This document shows, piece after piece, positions 16,795-25,404 of a stretch of 32,793 bases of DNA. The position numbers and the translations under genes were made by a program. The DNA lies in NCBI GenBank assembly GCA_016787135.1, contig JAEUVK010000193.1, positions 1 through 32,793 on the forward strand. Reading direction: 5' to 3'. How positions within the stretch are numbered: position 1 is the stretch's first letter; the number at the start of each line of letters is the position of its first letter. Origin of the DNA: Chitinophagaceae bacterium. GTDB lineage: Bacteria; Bacteroidota; Bacteroidia; Chitinophagales; Chitinophagaceae. The notes beneath the pieces were generated by a model. That model was not told where the DNA came from. It did no database searches and was given only the letters and a program-made list of their open reading frames with translations.

Positions 16795-19296
16795 ATGGCA
16801 GGTAAAGTAACTGAGCTAAGCGGCATAGAAGGGTTATCAGTACAACAAGTTCTGTCACTGCAAAAACAGTACGGAAGGAATGTTTTCAGGTCTGCCGCAC
16901 AAAACCGGTTCCTGCACATCTTATGGGATATTTTCCGCGAGCCAATGTTCATCTTACTGATGATCGCCTGTTCGCTGTATTTTATTCTTGGCAACACCAG
17001 CGAGGGTATCATGATGGCAGTAGCTATGGCAATAGTGACTGCCATTTCTTTATACCAGGAAGTAAAAAGCTCCCGTGCGCTGGAAGCGTTAAAACAATTT
17101 GCAGAACCGAAAGTAAAAGTGATAAGGGATGGAAGTGAGCAGGTGATCAATAACGATGAACTGGTACCTGGGGACATAATGCTGTTGGAAGAAGGCATGA
17201 AGATACCCGCTGATGCATTGATCCTGCAATCGAATGACCTGAGTGTAAATGAATCCATCATTACAGGTGAGTCTTTACCCGCCGAAAAAAGTGACAGAAG
17301 CGGACAGAATATCATATACCAGGGAACTACCATTAACAGCGGCAAATGTGTGGCAAGGGTCAGTGCTACAGGTAACAATACAGTTCTTGGTAAGATCGGG
17401 AAAGCCGTGACAGGGTATAACCCTCCCAAAACATTATTGCAACTGCAGATAAACAAGTTTGTGAGAAGGCTGGCATTATTCGGATTGCTGGCTTTCTTTG
17501 TTATTTTCCTGGTCAATTACCTTCATTATCGTGAATTTGCCACCAGTTTATTGTTCGCCCTTACACTGGCGATGTCGGCAGTACCGGAAGAGATCCCCGT
17601 TGCTTTTTCTTCCTTCATGGCGCTTGGCGCTTATAAAATGAGCAAGCTGGGTATCATCTCCCGGCAGCCGCAGATCATTGAGAATCTCGGCGCCGTTACT
17701 GTTTTATGCCTGGATAAAACAGGTACGATCACAGAAAACAAAATGGAGGTAAAGACCATTTATAATTACCGGGAAGATATGGTCATCAATATGGATGGAA
17801 AGTCCGATGCCGGTAACAGGGAAGTATTGTTTTTTGGAGTGTTGGCCAGCGAATCCGACCCTTTTGACCCGATGGAAAAAGCCATATGGGATGCCTACCG
17901 GGCTGCCGGTGGAAATGGTTATGAAAAAGTAAGAATGATCTACGAGTACCCGCTGGAAGGAAGGCCGCCGATGATGACACATGTTTACCGGTCAGGTGAT
18001 AAAATAATTGCTGCTGCCAAAGGAGGAGCTGAGCGGATCGTTGCTGCTTGCCGGCTGGATGAACCTGTGGTGAACAGGATCATGCAATATACCCGGCACC
18101 TTGCTTCAAAAGGATATCGTGTGCTGGGTGTCGCCAGCGCAACGCCTCCTGATGATAAATTCCCGGAAACGCAGGATGATTTTGACTGGCAGTTTGAAGG
18201 ACTGCTGGCTTTATATGATCCGCCGAAGAAAAATATAACGGAAGTACTGAAGAAGATATACGACGCGAAGATCGATATCAAACTCGTGACAGGCGACCAC
18301 CCTGAAACAGCAATGAACATCGCACAGCAGGTGGGCATCATAGACCCGTTGCGTTGCCGCACAGGTGATGAAATAATGAATATGGAACCAGATGAACTGC
18401 GAACCACCGTAAAGGTTACGCATGTTTTTGCCCGTATGTTCCCGGATGCGAAAGTAAAAATTATGAAAGCACTGCAGGTTAGCGGAGAGATCGTGGCTAT
18501 GACCGGAGATGGAGTGAATGACGGCCCCGCATTGAAAGTGTCTGATATTGGAATTGCTATGGGAAAAAAGGGAACCGAAATGGCTCAGCAGGCTTCTGAT
18601 CTTGTTATTACGGATGACAACCTTGAAAAGATCGTCACTGCCGTAGGTGAAGGAAGAAAGATATTCAGCAACCTGGTCAAAGCTGTCCGCTACATCATAT
18701 CTATTCATATCCCCATTATTCTCACGGCATCATTACCGGTGATATTGAACTGGACATATCCGAATATATTTACGCCGATACATGTCATTTTTCTCGAACT
18801 GATCATGGGCCCTACCTGCTCAATATTTTATGAAAGGGAGCCCGTAGAAGAAACGATCATGCAGACAACCCCGCGAAGCCGGAGAACGGGTTTATTCACC
18901 AAAGAAGAATTACTGATCAGTATTGTGCAGGGACTTATGATCACAGCGGGGGTGCTTATTCTTTATTATATATTCATGACGGACGGGCATAGCATCGAAG
19001 AAACAAGGACCGTGGTTTTCAATACGCTTATCCTCAGCAATGTATTTTTGACGTTTGCCGGCCGTTCGTTTACCCGTACTATCTATTATACCAGCCAGTA
19101 CAGAAATAATTTGGCCCCGGTGGTGCTGGTGGCTTCAATCATCTTCCTTGCACTGATGTATTTTGTTCCTGCTGTCAGGGAACTTTTCCAGCTGGCCCCC
19201 ATTACATCTTTTGATTTCTGGGTCAGCTTTGGGGTCGCTTTTGTTTCTGTGATGTGGTTCGAGGTGTATAAAATGGGCCTCAGGAAACCACTGTAA
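16795..19296 (+). CDS. P-type cation-transporting ATPase
   Basis: The 833-residue membrane protein has all the parts of an active P-type ATPase. These are an N-terminal cation-ATPase domain (LSVQQVLSLQKQYG), the actuator TGES, the phosphorylated Asp307 in DKTGT, the hinge Asp572 and Asp576 in TGDGVNDGP, and about ten membrane segments. The M4 motif is PEEIP (264-268), not the PEGLP of typical calcium pumps or the CPC of heavy-metal pumps. I therefore call the substrate only a cation, with Ca2+ or Mg2+ plausible. The start has a GGAAA site nearby. It lies 39 bases after DUF2267, probably in the dodecin operon. Confidence 0.93.
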   Translation: MAGKVTELSGIEGLSVQQVLSLQKQYGRNVFRSAAQNRFLHILWDIFREPMFILLMIACSLYFILGNTSEGIMMAVAMAIVTAISLYQEVKSSRALEALKQFAEPKVKVIRDGSEQVINNDELVPGDIMLLEEGMKIPADALILQSNDLSVNESIITGESLPAEKSDRSGQNIIYQGTTINSGKCVARVSATGNNTVLGKIGKAVTGYNPPKTLLQLQINKFVRRLALFGLLAFFVIFLVNYLHYREFATSLLFALTLAMSAVPEEIPVAFSSFMALGAYKMSKLGIISRQPQIIENLGAVTVLCLDKTGTITENKMEVKTIYNYREDMVINMDGKSDAGNREVLFFGVLASESDPFDPMEKAIWDAYRAAGGNGYEKVRMIYEYPLEGRPPMMTHVYRSGDKIIAAAKGGAERIVAACRLDEPVVNRIMQYTRHLASKGYRVLGVASATPPDDKFPETQDDFDWQFEGLLALYDPPKKNITEVLKKIYDAKIDIKLVTGDHPETAMNIAQQVGIIDPLRCRTGDEIMNMEPDELRTTVKVTHVFARMFPDAKVKIMKALQVSGEIVAMTGDGVNDGPALKVSDIGIAMGKKGTEMAQQASDLVITDDNLEKIVTAVGEGRKIFSNLVKAVRYIISIHIPIILTASLPVILNWTYPNIFTPIHVIFLELIMGPTCSIFYEREPVEETIMQTTPRSRRTGLFTKEELLISIVQGLMITAGVLILYYIFMTDGHSIEETRTVVFNTLILSNVFLTFAGRSFTRTIYYTSQYRNNLAPVVLVASIIFLALMYFVPAVRELFQLAPITSFDFWVSFGVAFVSVMWFEVYKMGLRKPL

Positions 19297-19391
19297 AACG
19301 CCCTTTCTGATAACAATCATTACTCCCGCTGATGGGTTTCATAGAATATTACCGGGTAATCATTAAATTTTGAGTACAGTAAAGTGCAGTT

Positions 19392-20162
19392 ATGGCACTG
19401 CCCAGAACATGGCAAAACTTCCTGGATGAAACAGGCGATATGTCCCGTTTCACAGGTCGTTTTTTTGCACAGGGTTTCAAGCCCCGCTATGAATTTGCTG
19501 AATTCATTCACCAGTGTTTTATCATCGGGTATAAATCATTGCCGCTTATCGGGCTTACCGGTTTTATCATGGGTCTTGTACTGACGATGCAGTTAAGGCC
19601 TTCCTTAATTGATTATGGTGTGGAAAGCCAGTTACCTGCCATGGTGGGCATTGCTATTGTAAGGGAGATCGGCCCGGTAGTGACGGCGTTGATCTTTGCC
19701 GGTAAAATAGGAAGTAGTATCGGCGCTGAACTCGGAAGCATGAAAGTGACAGAGCAAATAGATGCGATGGAAGTAAGCGGTACCAATCCATTCAAATATC
19801 TCGTAGTAACAAGGGTACTGGCCGCTACCACGATGCTGCCGGTATTGGTGATACTCAGTGATGGGATATCCTTATACGGATCGTATCTCGGGGTGAATAT
19901 AAAAGGCATTACCAGCTTCCAGCTTTTTTTCAAACAGGTATTCGATGCACTAAGTTTCAGTGATGTGTGGCCCGCCGTGATCAAAACTTTTTTCTTCGGG
20001 TTTGCGGTAGGTATGGTGGGTTGTTATAAAGGATATAATTCGCAGAAAGGAACGGAAGGAGTGGGACGTTCTGCGAACTCAGCAGTAGTGGTCAGCTCGC
20101 TGATGGTGTTCATTATTGATCTCATTGTAGTGCAGGTGACCGATCTGCTGGGAGTAAACTGA
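19392..20162 (+). CDS. mlaE: MlaE-type phospholipid ABC transporter permease
   Basis: The 256-residue protein is an MlaE family permease with about five membrane segments. GLTGFIMGLVLTMQLRPSL opens the core at about 55-75. The family hallmarks IVREIGPVVTALIFAGKIGSSIGAELGSMKVTEQIDAMEVSG follow at about 93-135. The conserved charged residues of EQIDAM, thought to contact the ATPase, are intact. The N-terminal amphipathic part (MALPRTWQNFLDE) is usual. It is followed by the MlaF and MlaD genes, so it forms an inner-membrane MCE transporter that moves phospholipid between inner and outer membrane. Between it and the ATPase gene upstream lies a 95-nt gap with an AT-rich, promoter-like end. Confidence 0.94.
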   Translation: MALPRTWQNFLDETGDMSRFTGRFFAQGFKPRYEFAEFIHQCFIIGYKSLPLIGLTGFIMGLVLTMQLRPSLIDYGVESQLPAMVGIAIVREIGPVVTALIFAGKIGSSIGAELGSMKVTEQIDAMEVSGTNPFKYLVVTRVLAATTMLPVLVILSDGISLYGSYLGVNIKGITSFQLFFKQVFDALSFSDVWPAVIKTFFFGFAVGMVGCYKGYNSQKGTEGVGRSANSAVVVSSLMVFIIDLIVVQVTDLLGVN

Positions 20163-20169
20163 ACAAGCA

Positions 20170-20946
20170 ATGGAAACAATGCAGGAAACGATACGGCCCC
20201 CGGTGAATGAAAAAGTTCAGGAACCAGTGATCTCGATCCGTCATTTGTATAAATCATTTGGGGCCAACAAAGTGTTGGAAGATTTCAACCTGGAACTGAT
20301 GAAGGGAGAGAATGTGGCCGTACTGGGTAAATCAGGTTCCGGTAAATCAGTGTTGATCAAATGCATCATCGGCTTGCTGAAACAGGATAGTGGTGAGATA
20401 AGTGTTCTGGGCCAAAATGTTGCAGAACTTGATCATGATGAACTGGACCGTATCCGGGTGAAAGTGGGTTTTTTGTTTCAAAGCAATGCCCTGTATGATT
20501 CAATGACAGTAAGAGAGAACCTTGAATTTCCTATGCGGCGTCACTGGATTAAAATGTCACCGGATGAATCCGATGAACGGGTAATGGAAACATTGAAGAA
20601 TGTAGGGCTGGCACATACAGGGGACATGATGCCCGTTGAACTATCAGGTGGTATGCGGAAACGCATTGCATTGGCCCGTACGCTGATCCTTAATCCGGAC
20701 ATCATGTTATATGACGAACCGACCACAGGTCTTGACCCGATCACAGGCAGAGAGATCAGCAAACTGATGGTGGAGGTGGGTGAGAAGTACAATACTTCTT
20801 CACTGATTATTTCGCATGATATGAACTGTATCCGGGCCACGGCCGACAGGATCGTGATGCTCGTAGATGGGAAGTGTTATGCGGACGGCACGTATGAAGA
20901 ACTGAAAAAGAATAATGATCCCAAAGTGAAACAATTCTTTGAATAA
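20170..20946 (+). CDS. mlaF: MlaF-type ATPase of the phospholipid transporter
   Basis: The 258-residue ATPase has Walker A GKSGSGKSV (about 54-62), Q-loop GFLFQSNALYDSMTVREN, signature LSGGMRKR (about 157-164), Walker B IMLYDEPTTGLDP and the switch His in ISHDM. LSGGM and DEPTTGLDP are typical of the MlaF subgroup. The gene begins seven bases after the permease stop. Its own stop overlaps the start of the MCE gene by one base (TAATG), a sign of translational coupling. The ATG at 20170 is used; an ATG three codons on is equally possible. Confidence 0.94.
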   Translation: METMQETIRPPVNEKVQEPVISIRHLYKSFGANKVLEDFNLELMKGENVAVLGKSGSGKSVLIKCIIGLLKQDSGEISVLGQNVAELDHDELDRIRVKVGFLFQSNALYDSMTVRENLEFPMRRHWIKMSPDESDERVMETLKNVGLAHTGDMMPVELSGGMRKRIALARTLILNPDIMLYDEPTTGLDPITGREISKLMVEVGEKYNTSSLIISHDMNCIRATADRIVMLVDGKCYADGTYEELKKNNDPKVKQFFE

Positions 20947-21950
20947 TGGCAAAACGATTGATCAATAATGTCAAACTCGGCGTATTCGTGATAGCAGGAT
21001 TACTGCTGCTGATACTGGCGCTGTATATGATTGGCCGTGACAGTAACCTGTTTGGAAAGAACTTTGAACTGAAAGTACGGTTTGAAAACGTGCAGGGGCT
21101 GACATCAGGAAATAATATCCGCTATGCAGGCATACAGGTGGGTACTGTCAGGAAGGTAAAGATCCTCAATGATACACTGATCGAAGTGACGATGCTGATC
21201 GATGAGAAGATGAAGGCGTTCATTCATAAGACCGACCTGGTAAGTATCAGTACAGACGGACTGATGGGCAACAAATTGCTCAACATCACACCCGGAAAGG
21301 ACGGATCACCATTGGTGAAGGAAGGTGATATATTGCTGGTGAAGAGAGTGGCCAGCACGGAAGAGATGATGGAAACATTGAACAGGACAAATAATAATAT
21401 TGCCGTTATCTCAGACGATATAAAGCGGACCGTACAGCGGATCAATAACAGCGAAGCGTTATGGAAGATACTCGAAGAACCCACACTGTCTGCTTACCTG
21501 AAAGAATCCATGGCCAATATCCGCAACGCTGCTGATAAGGCCGCTGATATGGCGGCTGACCTGAGTGCTATCGTAAATGATGTGAAGAACGGGAAAGGTT
21601 CACTGGGCGCTATTCTCACAGATACGTCTATCGCAAAGAACCTGGGCGAAGCTGTAGTTAAAATAAGATCTGTCGGCGACCATGCCAATCAGTTGGCGGA
21701 AGAACTCTCGGCGATGACGCAAAGCGTAAAGAACGATATCAATAACGGCAAGGGCACGGTGAATGCCTTGCTGAAAGATTCTTCCCTCGTGATAAAACTC
21801 AGCAACAGTCTCTCAAATATTGAACAGGGCACAGCCGGATTTAATGCCAACATGCAAGCGCTGAAACATAATTTCCTGCTGCGGGGTTATTTCCGCAAGC
21901 TGGAGAAGCAGAAGAAAAGGGAAGAGGCAGAGGCTTCGGCAAAAAAATAA
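20946..21950 (+). CDS. mlaD: MlaD-type MCE domain protein
   Basis: The 334-residue protein has one N-terminal membrane helix (about 9-29) and one MCE domain at about 38-135. Typical MCE features are VRFENVQGLTSGNNIRYAGIQVGTVRKV and VSISTDGLMGNKLLNITPG. A long periplasmic helical tail follows, with two similar repeats (GKGSLGAILTDTSI near 218 and GKGTVNALLKDSSL near 267). The C-terminus (HNFLLRGYFRKLEKQKK) is charged. Such tails form a coiled-coil channel or needle in characterised MCE proteins. It is the last gene of the transporter, and no MlaB or MlaC gene accompanies it. Confidence 0.93.
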   Translation: MAKRLINNVKLGVFVIAGLLLLILALYMIGRDSNLFGKNFELKVRFENVQGLTSGNNIRYAGIQVGTVRKVKILNDTLIEVTMLIDEKMKAFIHKTDLVSISTDGLMGNKLLNITPGKDGSPLVKEGDILLVKRVASTEEMMETLNRTNNNIAVISDDIKRTVQRINNSEALWKILEEPTLSAYLKESMANIRNAADKAADMAADLSAIVNDVKNGKGSLGAILTDTSIAKNLGEAVVKIRSVGDHANQLAEELSAMTQSVKNDINNGKGTVNALLKDSSLVIKLSNSLSNIEQGTAGFNANMQALKHNFLLRGYFRKLEKQKKREEAEASAKK

Positions 21951-21973
21951 CCCTTATTGAGTTGGTTGTTGGC

Positions 21974-21989
21974 ATTAAATTTATTTAAT
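21974..21989. terminator. AT-rich inverted repeat between convergent genes, possible terminator
   Basis: ATTAAAT and ATTTAAT flank a two-base loop in the gap between the MCE gene and the convergent flavoprotein gene. The stem has only A-T pairs and the loop is very tight, so it would be weak. I see no other terminator in this gap of 145 bases. Confidence 0.25.
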
Positions 21990-22095
21990 ACCCCGCCAGA
22001 TTTCGGAACAGGTTTTTCTATTTTCTGCAGCTCAGGTACACCATGTGCTCCATATTTTTCATAGACATTGCCTTTATGGATAATTGTGTGAATAT

Positions 22096-23004
22096 TTAAA
22101 ATTCTTCCAGAACAATTTCTTTGTTTACCATCATGCCGGCTGTTGTACCCATAGCTACGGCATTTGCAACTGTACGTACACGTGTTGTATTATCGCCACA
22201 GGCATAAATTCCGGGAACAGTGGTCTTCTGAAGTGCGTTAACATTAATATATCCTTCATCATTCAGCTCACAGCCTAAAGTTTCGGGCAGCGTGCAATGT
22301 TGCTCAAAAGGGCTGTTTGCATACAGGGCTTTAACCGGGGTTGTTGTTCCGTCTTTAAAAATGATATTCTGAAGATACCCGTTAGTATGCTGCAGTTTTT
22401 CAATTGGCGCTTCATTTATTTTTATATGCCGGCTTTCAAGCCTGGCTGTTTGCCCGGCTGTTAAAGCGGATCTTCCGTTGGTAAACAGGGTAAGGTCTTT
22501 CGTCCAGTTTGAAATAAGGCAGGAGAACTCAAAACCATATTCACCATTGCCCAGGATACCTGTTCTTTCATTTCTTACTTCATAGCCGTGGCAATAAGGA
22601 CAATGAAGGACTGAGATGCCCCAGCAATCGGCATATCCCTCCATGGCGGGCATTATGTCTTTAATGCCTGTTGCAAAAATTAATTTCTTTGCCGTAAACA
22701 TTTCGCCTGATGCTGTCCACACCTCAAACCCGTTTTTGGTTTTAACTCCATTCGTGACCAGCCCGTTGAAGAATGTGACCGTGTCATATTTTTCCACCTG
22801 CAGTTTTGCAAGTGTTGCGATCTCTTTGGGCGTTTTTCCGTCCTGGGTAATAAAGTTGTGCGAATGGGGTGTTTGCCGGTTACAGGGCTTACCACTGTCA
22901 ATGATCAGAACTGGACGCAATGCCCTGCCCAGCGCCATGCCCGCTGCAAGCCCTGAATAACTTCCGCCAACGATTATTACATCAAAATGTTTATGATATT
23001 TCAT
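22096..23004 (-). CDS. Thioredoxin-reductase-like FAD-dependent oxidoreductase
   Basis: The 302-residue flavoprotein belongs to the thioredoxin reductase/AhpF group. It has an FAD-binding dinucleotide motif VIIVGGSYSGLAAG (about 9-22), the second nucleotide site GILGNGEYGFEF, a redox pair in CPYCHG (about 135-140) and the C-terminal FAD motif GIYACGDNT. Typical reductases have CATC or CAxC here, while CPYC with an adjacent His is seen in related families. The partner is unknown and no thioredoxin with an intact active site is in the window. The gene is the last of a minus-strand group with a small membrane protein and an AraC regulator, and has a gap of 125 bases before it. Confidence 0.88.
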   Translation of the reverse strand: MKYHKHFDVIIVGGSYSGLAAGMALGRALRPVLIIDSGKPCNRQTPHSHNFITQDGKTPKEIATLAKLQVEKYDTVTFFNGLVTNGVKTKNGFEVWTASGEMFTAKKLIFATGIKDIMPAMEGYADCWGISVLHCPYCHGYEVRNERTGILGNGEYGFEFSCLISNWTKDLTLFTNGRSALTAGQTARLESRHIKINEAPIEKLQHTNGYLQNIIFKDGTTTPVKALYANSPFEQHCTLPETLGCELNDEGYINVNALQKTTVPGIYACGDNTTRVRTVANAVAMGTTAGMMVNKEIVLEEF

Positions 23005-23129
23005 CCGGTCATGTTTGAAAATAAGGTTAAAGGAAATGATAAAGCAAGGGCTGACAACGCAACCCCGCTTTTCTTTATGAATTTACGCTTTGATGAAATA
23101 ATCAAAGCTTCCCTGCCGAAGCCATCCAT

Positions 23130-23354
23130 TTATCTCTTGCCTGTTTTCGGTGAGATACGGCTGATGAGCAGGTTCACAAAAGGAACACCCGCAAACACGA
23201 TCCAGGGAACAAGGCAAAGAGTTAGTATGAGTGTCCTTTGATATAACGGCAGTACAGATAATGTTCCCGCGAACAGGTAAAGAAACAACGTGATAGACGG
23301 ATAGATCACAACCCAGATCTTTAATGAGGCGATCAATTTTGCTTTTGTGTTCAT
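23130..23354 (-). CDS. Small membrane protein, two to three transmembrane segments
   Basis: The 74-residue protein (MNTKAKLIASLKIWVVIYPSI start) has hydrophobic stretches at about 13-31 and 42-62 and a basic tail (SRISPKTGKR). This layout resembles a conserved small protein I recall from Bacteroidota next to oxidoreductases, but I cannot name it or assign a function. It sits between the AraC gene and the flavoprotein and has a good -7 box upstream. A longer frame of 91 residues overlaps it but lacks hydrophobic segments and is rejected. Confidence 0.65.
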   Translation of the reverse strand: MNTKAKLIASLKIWVVIYPSITLFLYLFAGTLSVLPLYQRTLILTLCLVPWIVFAGVPFVNLLISRISPKTGKR

Positions 23355-23389
23355 ACAACTTATTTTTTAATTATCATTTTATTTACAGG

Positions 23390-23397
23390 CAAAACTA
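23390..23397 (-). promoter_or_regulatory. Candidate -7 box of the small membrane protein and flavoprotein transcript
   Basis: TAGTTTTG on the minus strand is an exact match to TAnnTTTG, 35 nt before the start codon at 23354. A clear -33 element is not visible at the expected distance. This suggests activator dependence, plausibly by the adjacent AraC protein, though no direct repeat bound by it can be identified. Confidence 0.4.
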
Positions 23398-23446
23398 ATG
23401 ACCTGGCTGGTCTGCACGATAAGACAAAAATGTAGTTTGACAGGAC

Positions 23447-24310
23447 TTATCTGAAATTATGCCTGAACCCTTCCGGTGAATAGCCGGTGTGCTTTTTAAA
23501 GAACCTGATAAAATAAGAAGCATCTTCGTAACCCAGTTGCCATGCTATTTCTTTTACCTGTCCGGATGTTGCCAGGAGGGCCCTCTTTGCCTCCAGTATG
23601 ATCTGTTCATTGATAAGCTCCGAGCATGTTTTACCCAGTGTAGTTTTAGTGATGGCATTCAACTGGTAAGGAGAGAGGTTCAGCCTGTCAGCATACCAGG
23701 ACACCTGCTTATGGCCGGCAATATGTGTCTCTAAGAGTTCTGACAATTCTTCAAGACGTTCCTGCATATAGGGGGTTACACTCGTCGCGGAACTTTTGCT
23801 ATGTTGCCGGTGCCGGATAAGTTCTATAAAAAAAATCCCCAGGTTAGCTTTGATGACCTCCTTATATCCTTCCTGTTTGCCGTTGTATTCCCGGAAAATG
23901 CAGGTCAACAAAGGGAGCAACTTTTTGAATCCATCGGCGCCGGGCTGGCAAAGGTTCCTGGTACCTGTTCTGCGTAATAGTTGGTGGGCGGCCTTGTTAT
24001 CGGGGTAATAGAAATCAGTTTTGAATTGCACCAGGTATCCTGTACTTCCGGCTTTCAGTGTGAGCTGGTGTACCTGGCCGGGACGCAGAAAGAAAATGGA
24101 ATGATCCAAGATCATGTGCGGTATAAGGTCTATCTCATGGCGCCCCCTGCCTTTTTTAAGCACTAAAATGAAAAAGAAATCATGCCGGTGAAGCTCCTGC
24201 ACCATATCCTTTCCGGCCAGCAGCTCACGGATATCCCGGATGCTGAAGCTTTCTGAAAAAGCGGGCTCTTCCACGGGGGCATGAATAGATCTTATCGGAA
24301 TGTTTTTCAT
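23447..24310 (-). CDS. AraC family transcriptional regulator
   Basis: The 287-residue protein has an N-terminal cupin-like ligand-binding part (about 1-150, with HRHDFFFILVLKKGRGRHEID and FLRPGQVHQL). The C-terminal double helix-turn-helix domain spans about 190-287. The DNA-binding end shows WYADRLNLSPYQLNAITKTTLG and VKEIAWQLGYEDASYFIRFFKKHTGYSPEGFR, the canonical AraC signature. The effector is unknown. It lies just upstream of, and on the same strand as, the small membrane protein and flavoprotein genes, so these are its most likely targets. Confidence 0.93.
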   Translation of the reverse strand: MKNIPIRSIHAPVEEPAFSESFSIRDIRELLAGKDMVQELHRHDFFFILVLKKGRGRHEIDLIPHMILDHSIFFLRPGQVHQLTLKAGSTGYLVQFKTDFYYPDNKAAHQLLRRTGTRNLCQPGADGFKKLLPLLTCIFREYNGKQEGYKEVIKANLGIFFIELIRHRQHSKSSATSVTPYMQERLEELSELLETHIAGHKQVSWYADRLNLSPYQLNAITKTTLGKTCSELINEQIILEAKRALLATSGQVKEIAWQLGYEDASYFIRFFKKHTGYSPEGFRHNFR

Positions 24311-24592
24311 GCTGGTTTATTTACCGCAGACAGGCAGCGTTTTCTGTTTCCGCCGGAGTCTCACAGCATGGCGTTGCGCTAAGCTGACCCCGTGTTTTAC
24401 TCGTTGCCCACCGGTATAACATAAAGGTATTGAATAGAGCATTACGTTACATAATGCCCAATGTCCACAGCCTGCGCTCATAGCTTTGGGTGAGACATGG
24501 GCACGAACGGATGAAAGGGAAACTCCGGGCAGGAAGAAACATATTATTCCTCTCATACCGTTTTACATAGGAACCCAATGTTAGCTGCACAC
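24311..24592. other. Intergenic region without a recognised gene
   Basis: This stretch between two minus-strand genes has no convincing coding frame. It contains two copies of CCCAATGT (24457-24464 and 24574-24581) and a 6-bp inverted repeat GCATTA/TAATGC with a 7-base loop (24439-24457). I considered an integron-like attachment site because an AT-rich orphan gene lies next to it, but the required core sequences are not convincing. I see no promoter for the AraC gene that I would defend. Confidence 0.35.
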
Positions 24593-25177
24593 TCATTGAG
24601 ATTCTTTTAACGCCGCAGTTTTAAAGTACGCCTTTAAGTCTATTGTTAATCTATCATTATTGGTATAGTAATAAGGTATACTCTTTAACTCGATAACCCC
24701 TGCAATTATTTCACCATCTTGGAAGACCGGTTTTTTTGATAGAACTACTTTTTGGGAAACGTTTGGTAGAATTATATAATTAGTTGAGTCGGTATCAGAC
24801 TTATTATATTTGTATATCTTGCCATCAGATAGTCCAAACGAAGCAGCAATGTAGCTGTCTTTATATAATATAAGTTGGAACCCCCATCCAAGTTCACCAA
24901 TCATATAACCTGTGATGTAAATTGTATCCTCAATTAAAAAAGACTTTGTATAACAGTCCAGAGTTTGATCGAAAAAGAAATTAGTATTCCAACGTACTTT
25001 TATTGTCATCGAGTTTTTAAGGGTTCCGGTATCTACCCAAGAGAATTTTTTTAACGGGGCATAAATTTTTTCGTCAACTGAATACAATTTGGGAACCAGC
25101 CAATTTTTTGATTGCGCCAACGACTGTATAAATGTTAAAGCAAGTAGTGATATTAGTATAATTTGTTTGAACTTCAT
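24593..25177 (-). CDS. AT-rich secreted hypothetical protein
   Basis: The product from the ATG at 25177 has about 194 residues. It starts with a signal peptide (KFKQIILISLLALTFIQSLAQ, cleavage near residue 22). The rest is beta-rich with many Tyr, Asn and Ser residues and no motif I recognise. The gene is visibly richer in A and T than its neighbours, which suggests recent acquisition. A GTG at 25210 would add eleven residues before the signal peptide, so I reject it. It has its own well-formed promoter and is flanked by non-coding DNA on both sides. The function is unknown. Confidence 0.7.
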   Translation of the reverse strand: MKFKQIILISLLALTFIQSLAQSKNWLVPKLYSVDEKIYAPLKKFSWVDTGTLKNSMTIKVRWNTNFFFDQTLDCYTKSFLIEDTIYITGYMIGELGWGFQLILYKDSYIAASFGLSDGKIYKYNKSDTDSTNYIILPNVSQKVVLSKKPVFQDGEIIAGVIELKSIPYYYTNNDRLTIDLKAYFKTAALKESQ

Positions 25178-25211
25178 TTTAACAGAGGTCAACTGAGTTG
25201 AAGCTATCACG

Positions 25212-25242
25212 TAAATTTATGACACTCCCGGCTGCGTGTCAA
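25212..25242 (-). promoter_or_regulatory. Promoter with inverted repeat for the AT-rich orphan gene
   Basis: On the minus strand TTG (25242-25240) is followed after 20 nt by TAAATTTA (25219-25212), close to the -7 consensus, 35 nt before the ATG. An inverted repeat TGACAC-N10-GTGTCA (25220-25241) fills the spacer between the two elements exactly. That is where a repressor could block the polymerase. Confidence 0.5.
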
Positions 25243-25345
25243 GAAAAATGAGGTCTGAGTTTCCGGTAGATAATCTTCGTCAGTTCAACCTCTTGCCTGT
25301 CCCGTTGTATTCTCTTCACAGAGAACGCTTAATCATCAAATATCC

Positions 25346-25388
25346 TGACACCCGTCATTCCTTCGTGTCCTTTATTGTTTTAGCTTTA
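25346..25388 (+). promoter_or_regulatory. Stress-box promoter of the holin-X-like pair
   Basis: TGACACCCGTCA (25346-25357) matches the box exactly. After 23 nt comes TAGCTTTA (25381-25388), one base off the -7 consensus and 16 nt before the ATG. The bases in the -33 position are TTC, a weak element, in line with an activated promoter. Confidence 0.6.
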
Positions 25389-25404
25389 AATACAATTTTG
25401 TACT

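Noticed and set aside
19308..19319. TGATAACAATCA, an Fnr-like site after the P-type ATPase gene
   Set aside because: The downstream TAGAATAT is a poor -7 box and the bases in the half-sites differ from the stress box; it may be chance.
23083..23358. 91-residue minus-strand frame overlapping the small membrane protein
   Set aside because: It has scattered polar residues and no hydrophobic segments; the alternative frame gives a coherent membrane protein.
24317..24556. 79-residue frame on the minus strand in the 24311-24592 gap
   Set aside because: Its composition is rich in Arg, Cys and His without pattern, and it has no ribosome site or family resemblance.
24439..24581. Integron-type attachment site next to the orphan gene
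   Set aside because: The GTTAGC near 24580 does not fit the GTTRRRY core and no matching partner arm or integrase is present.
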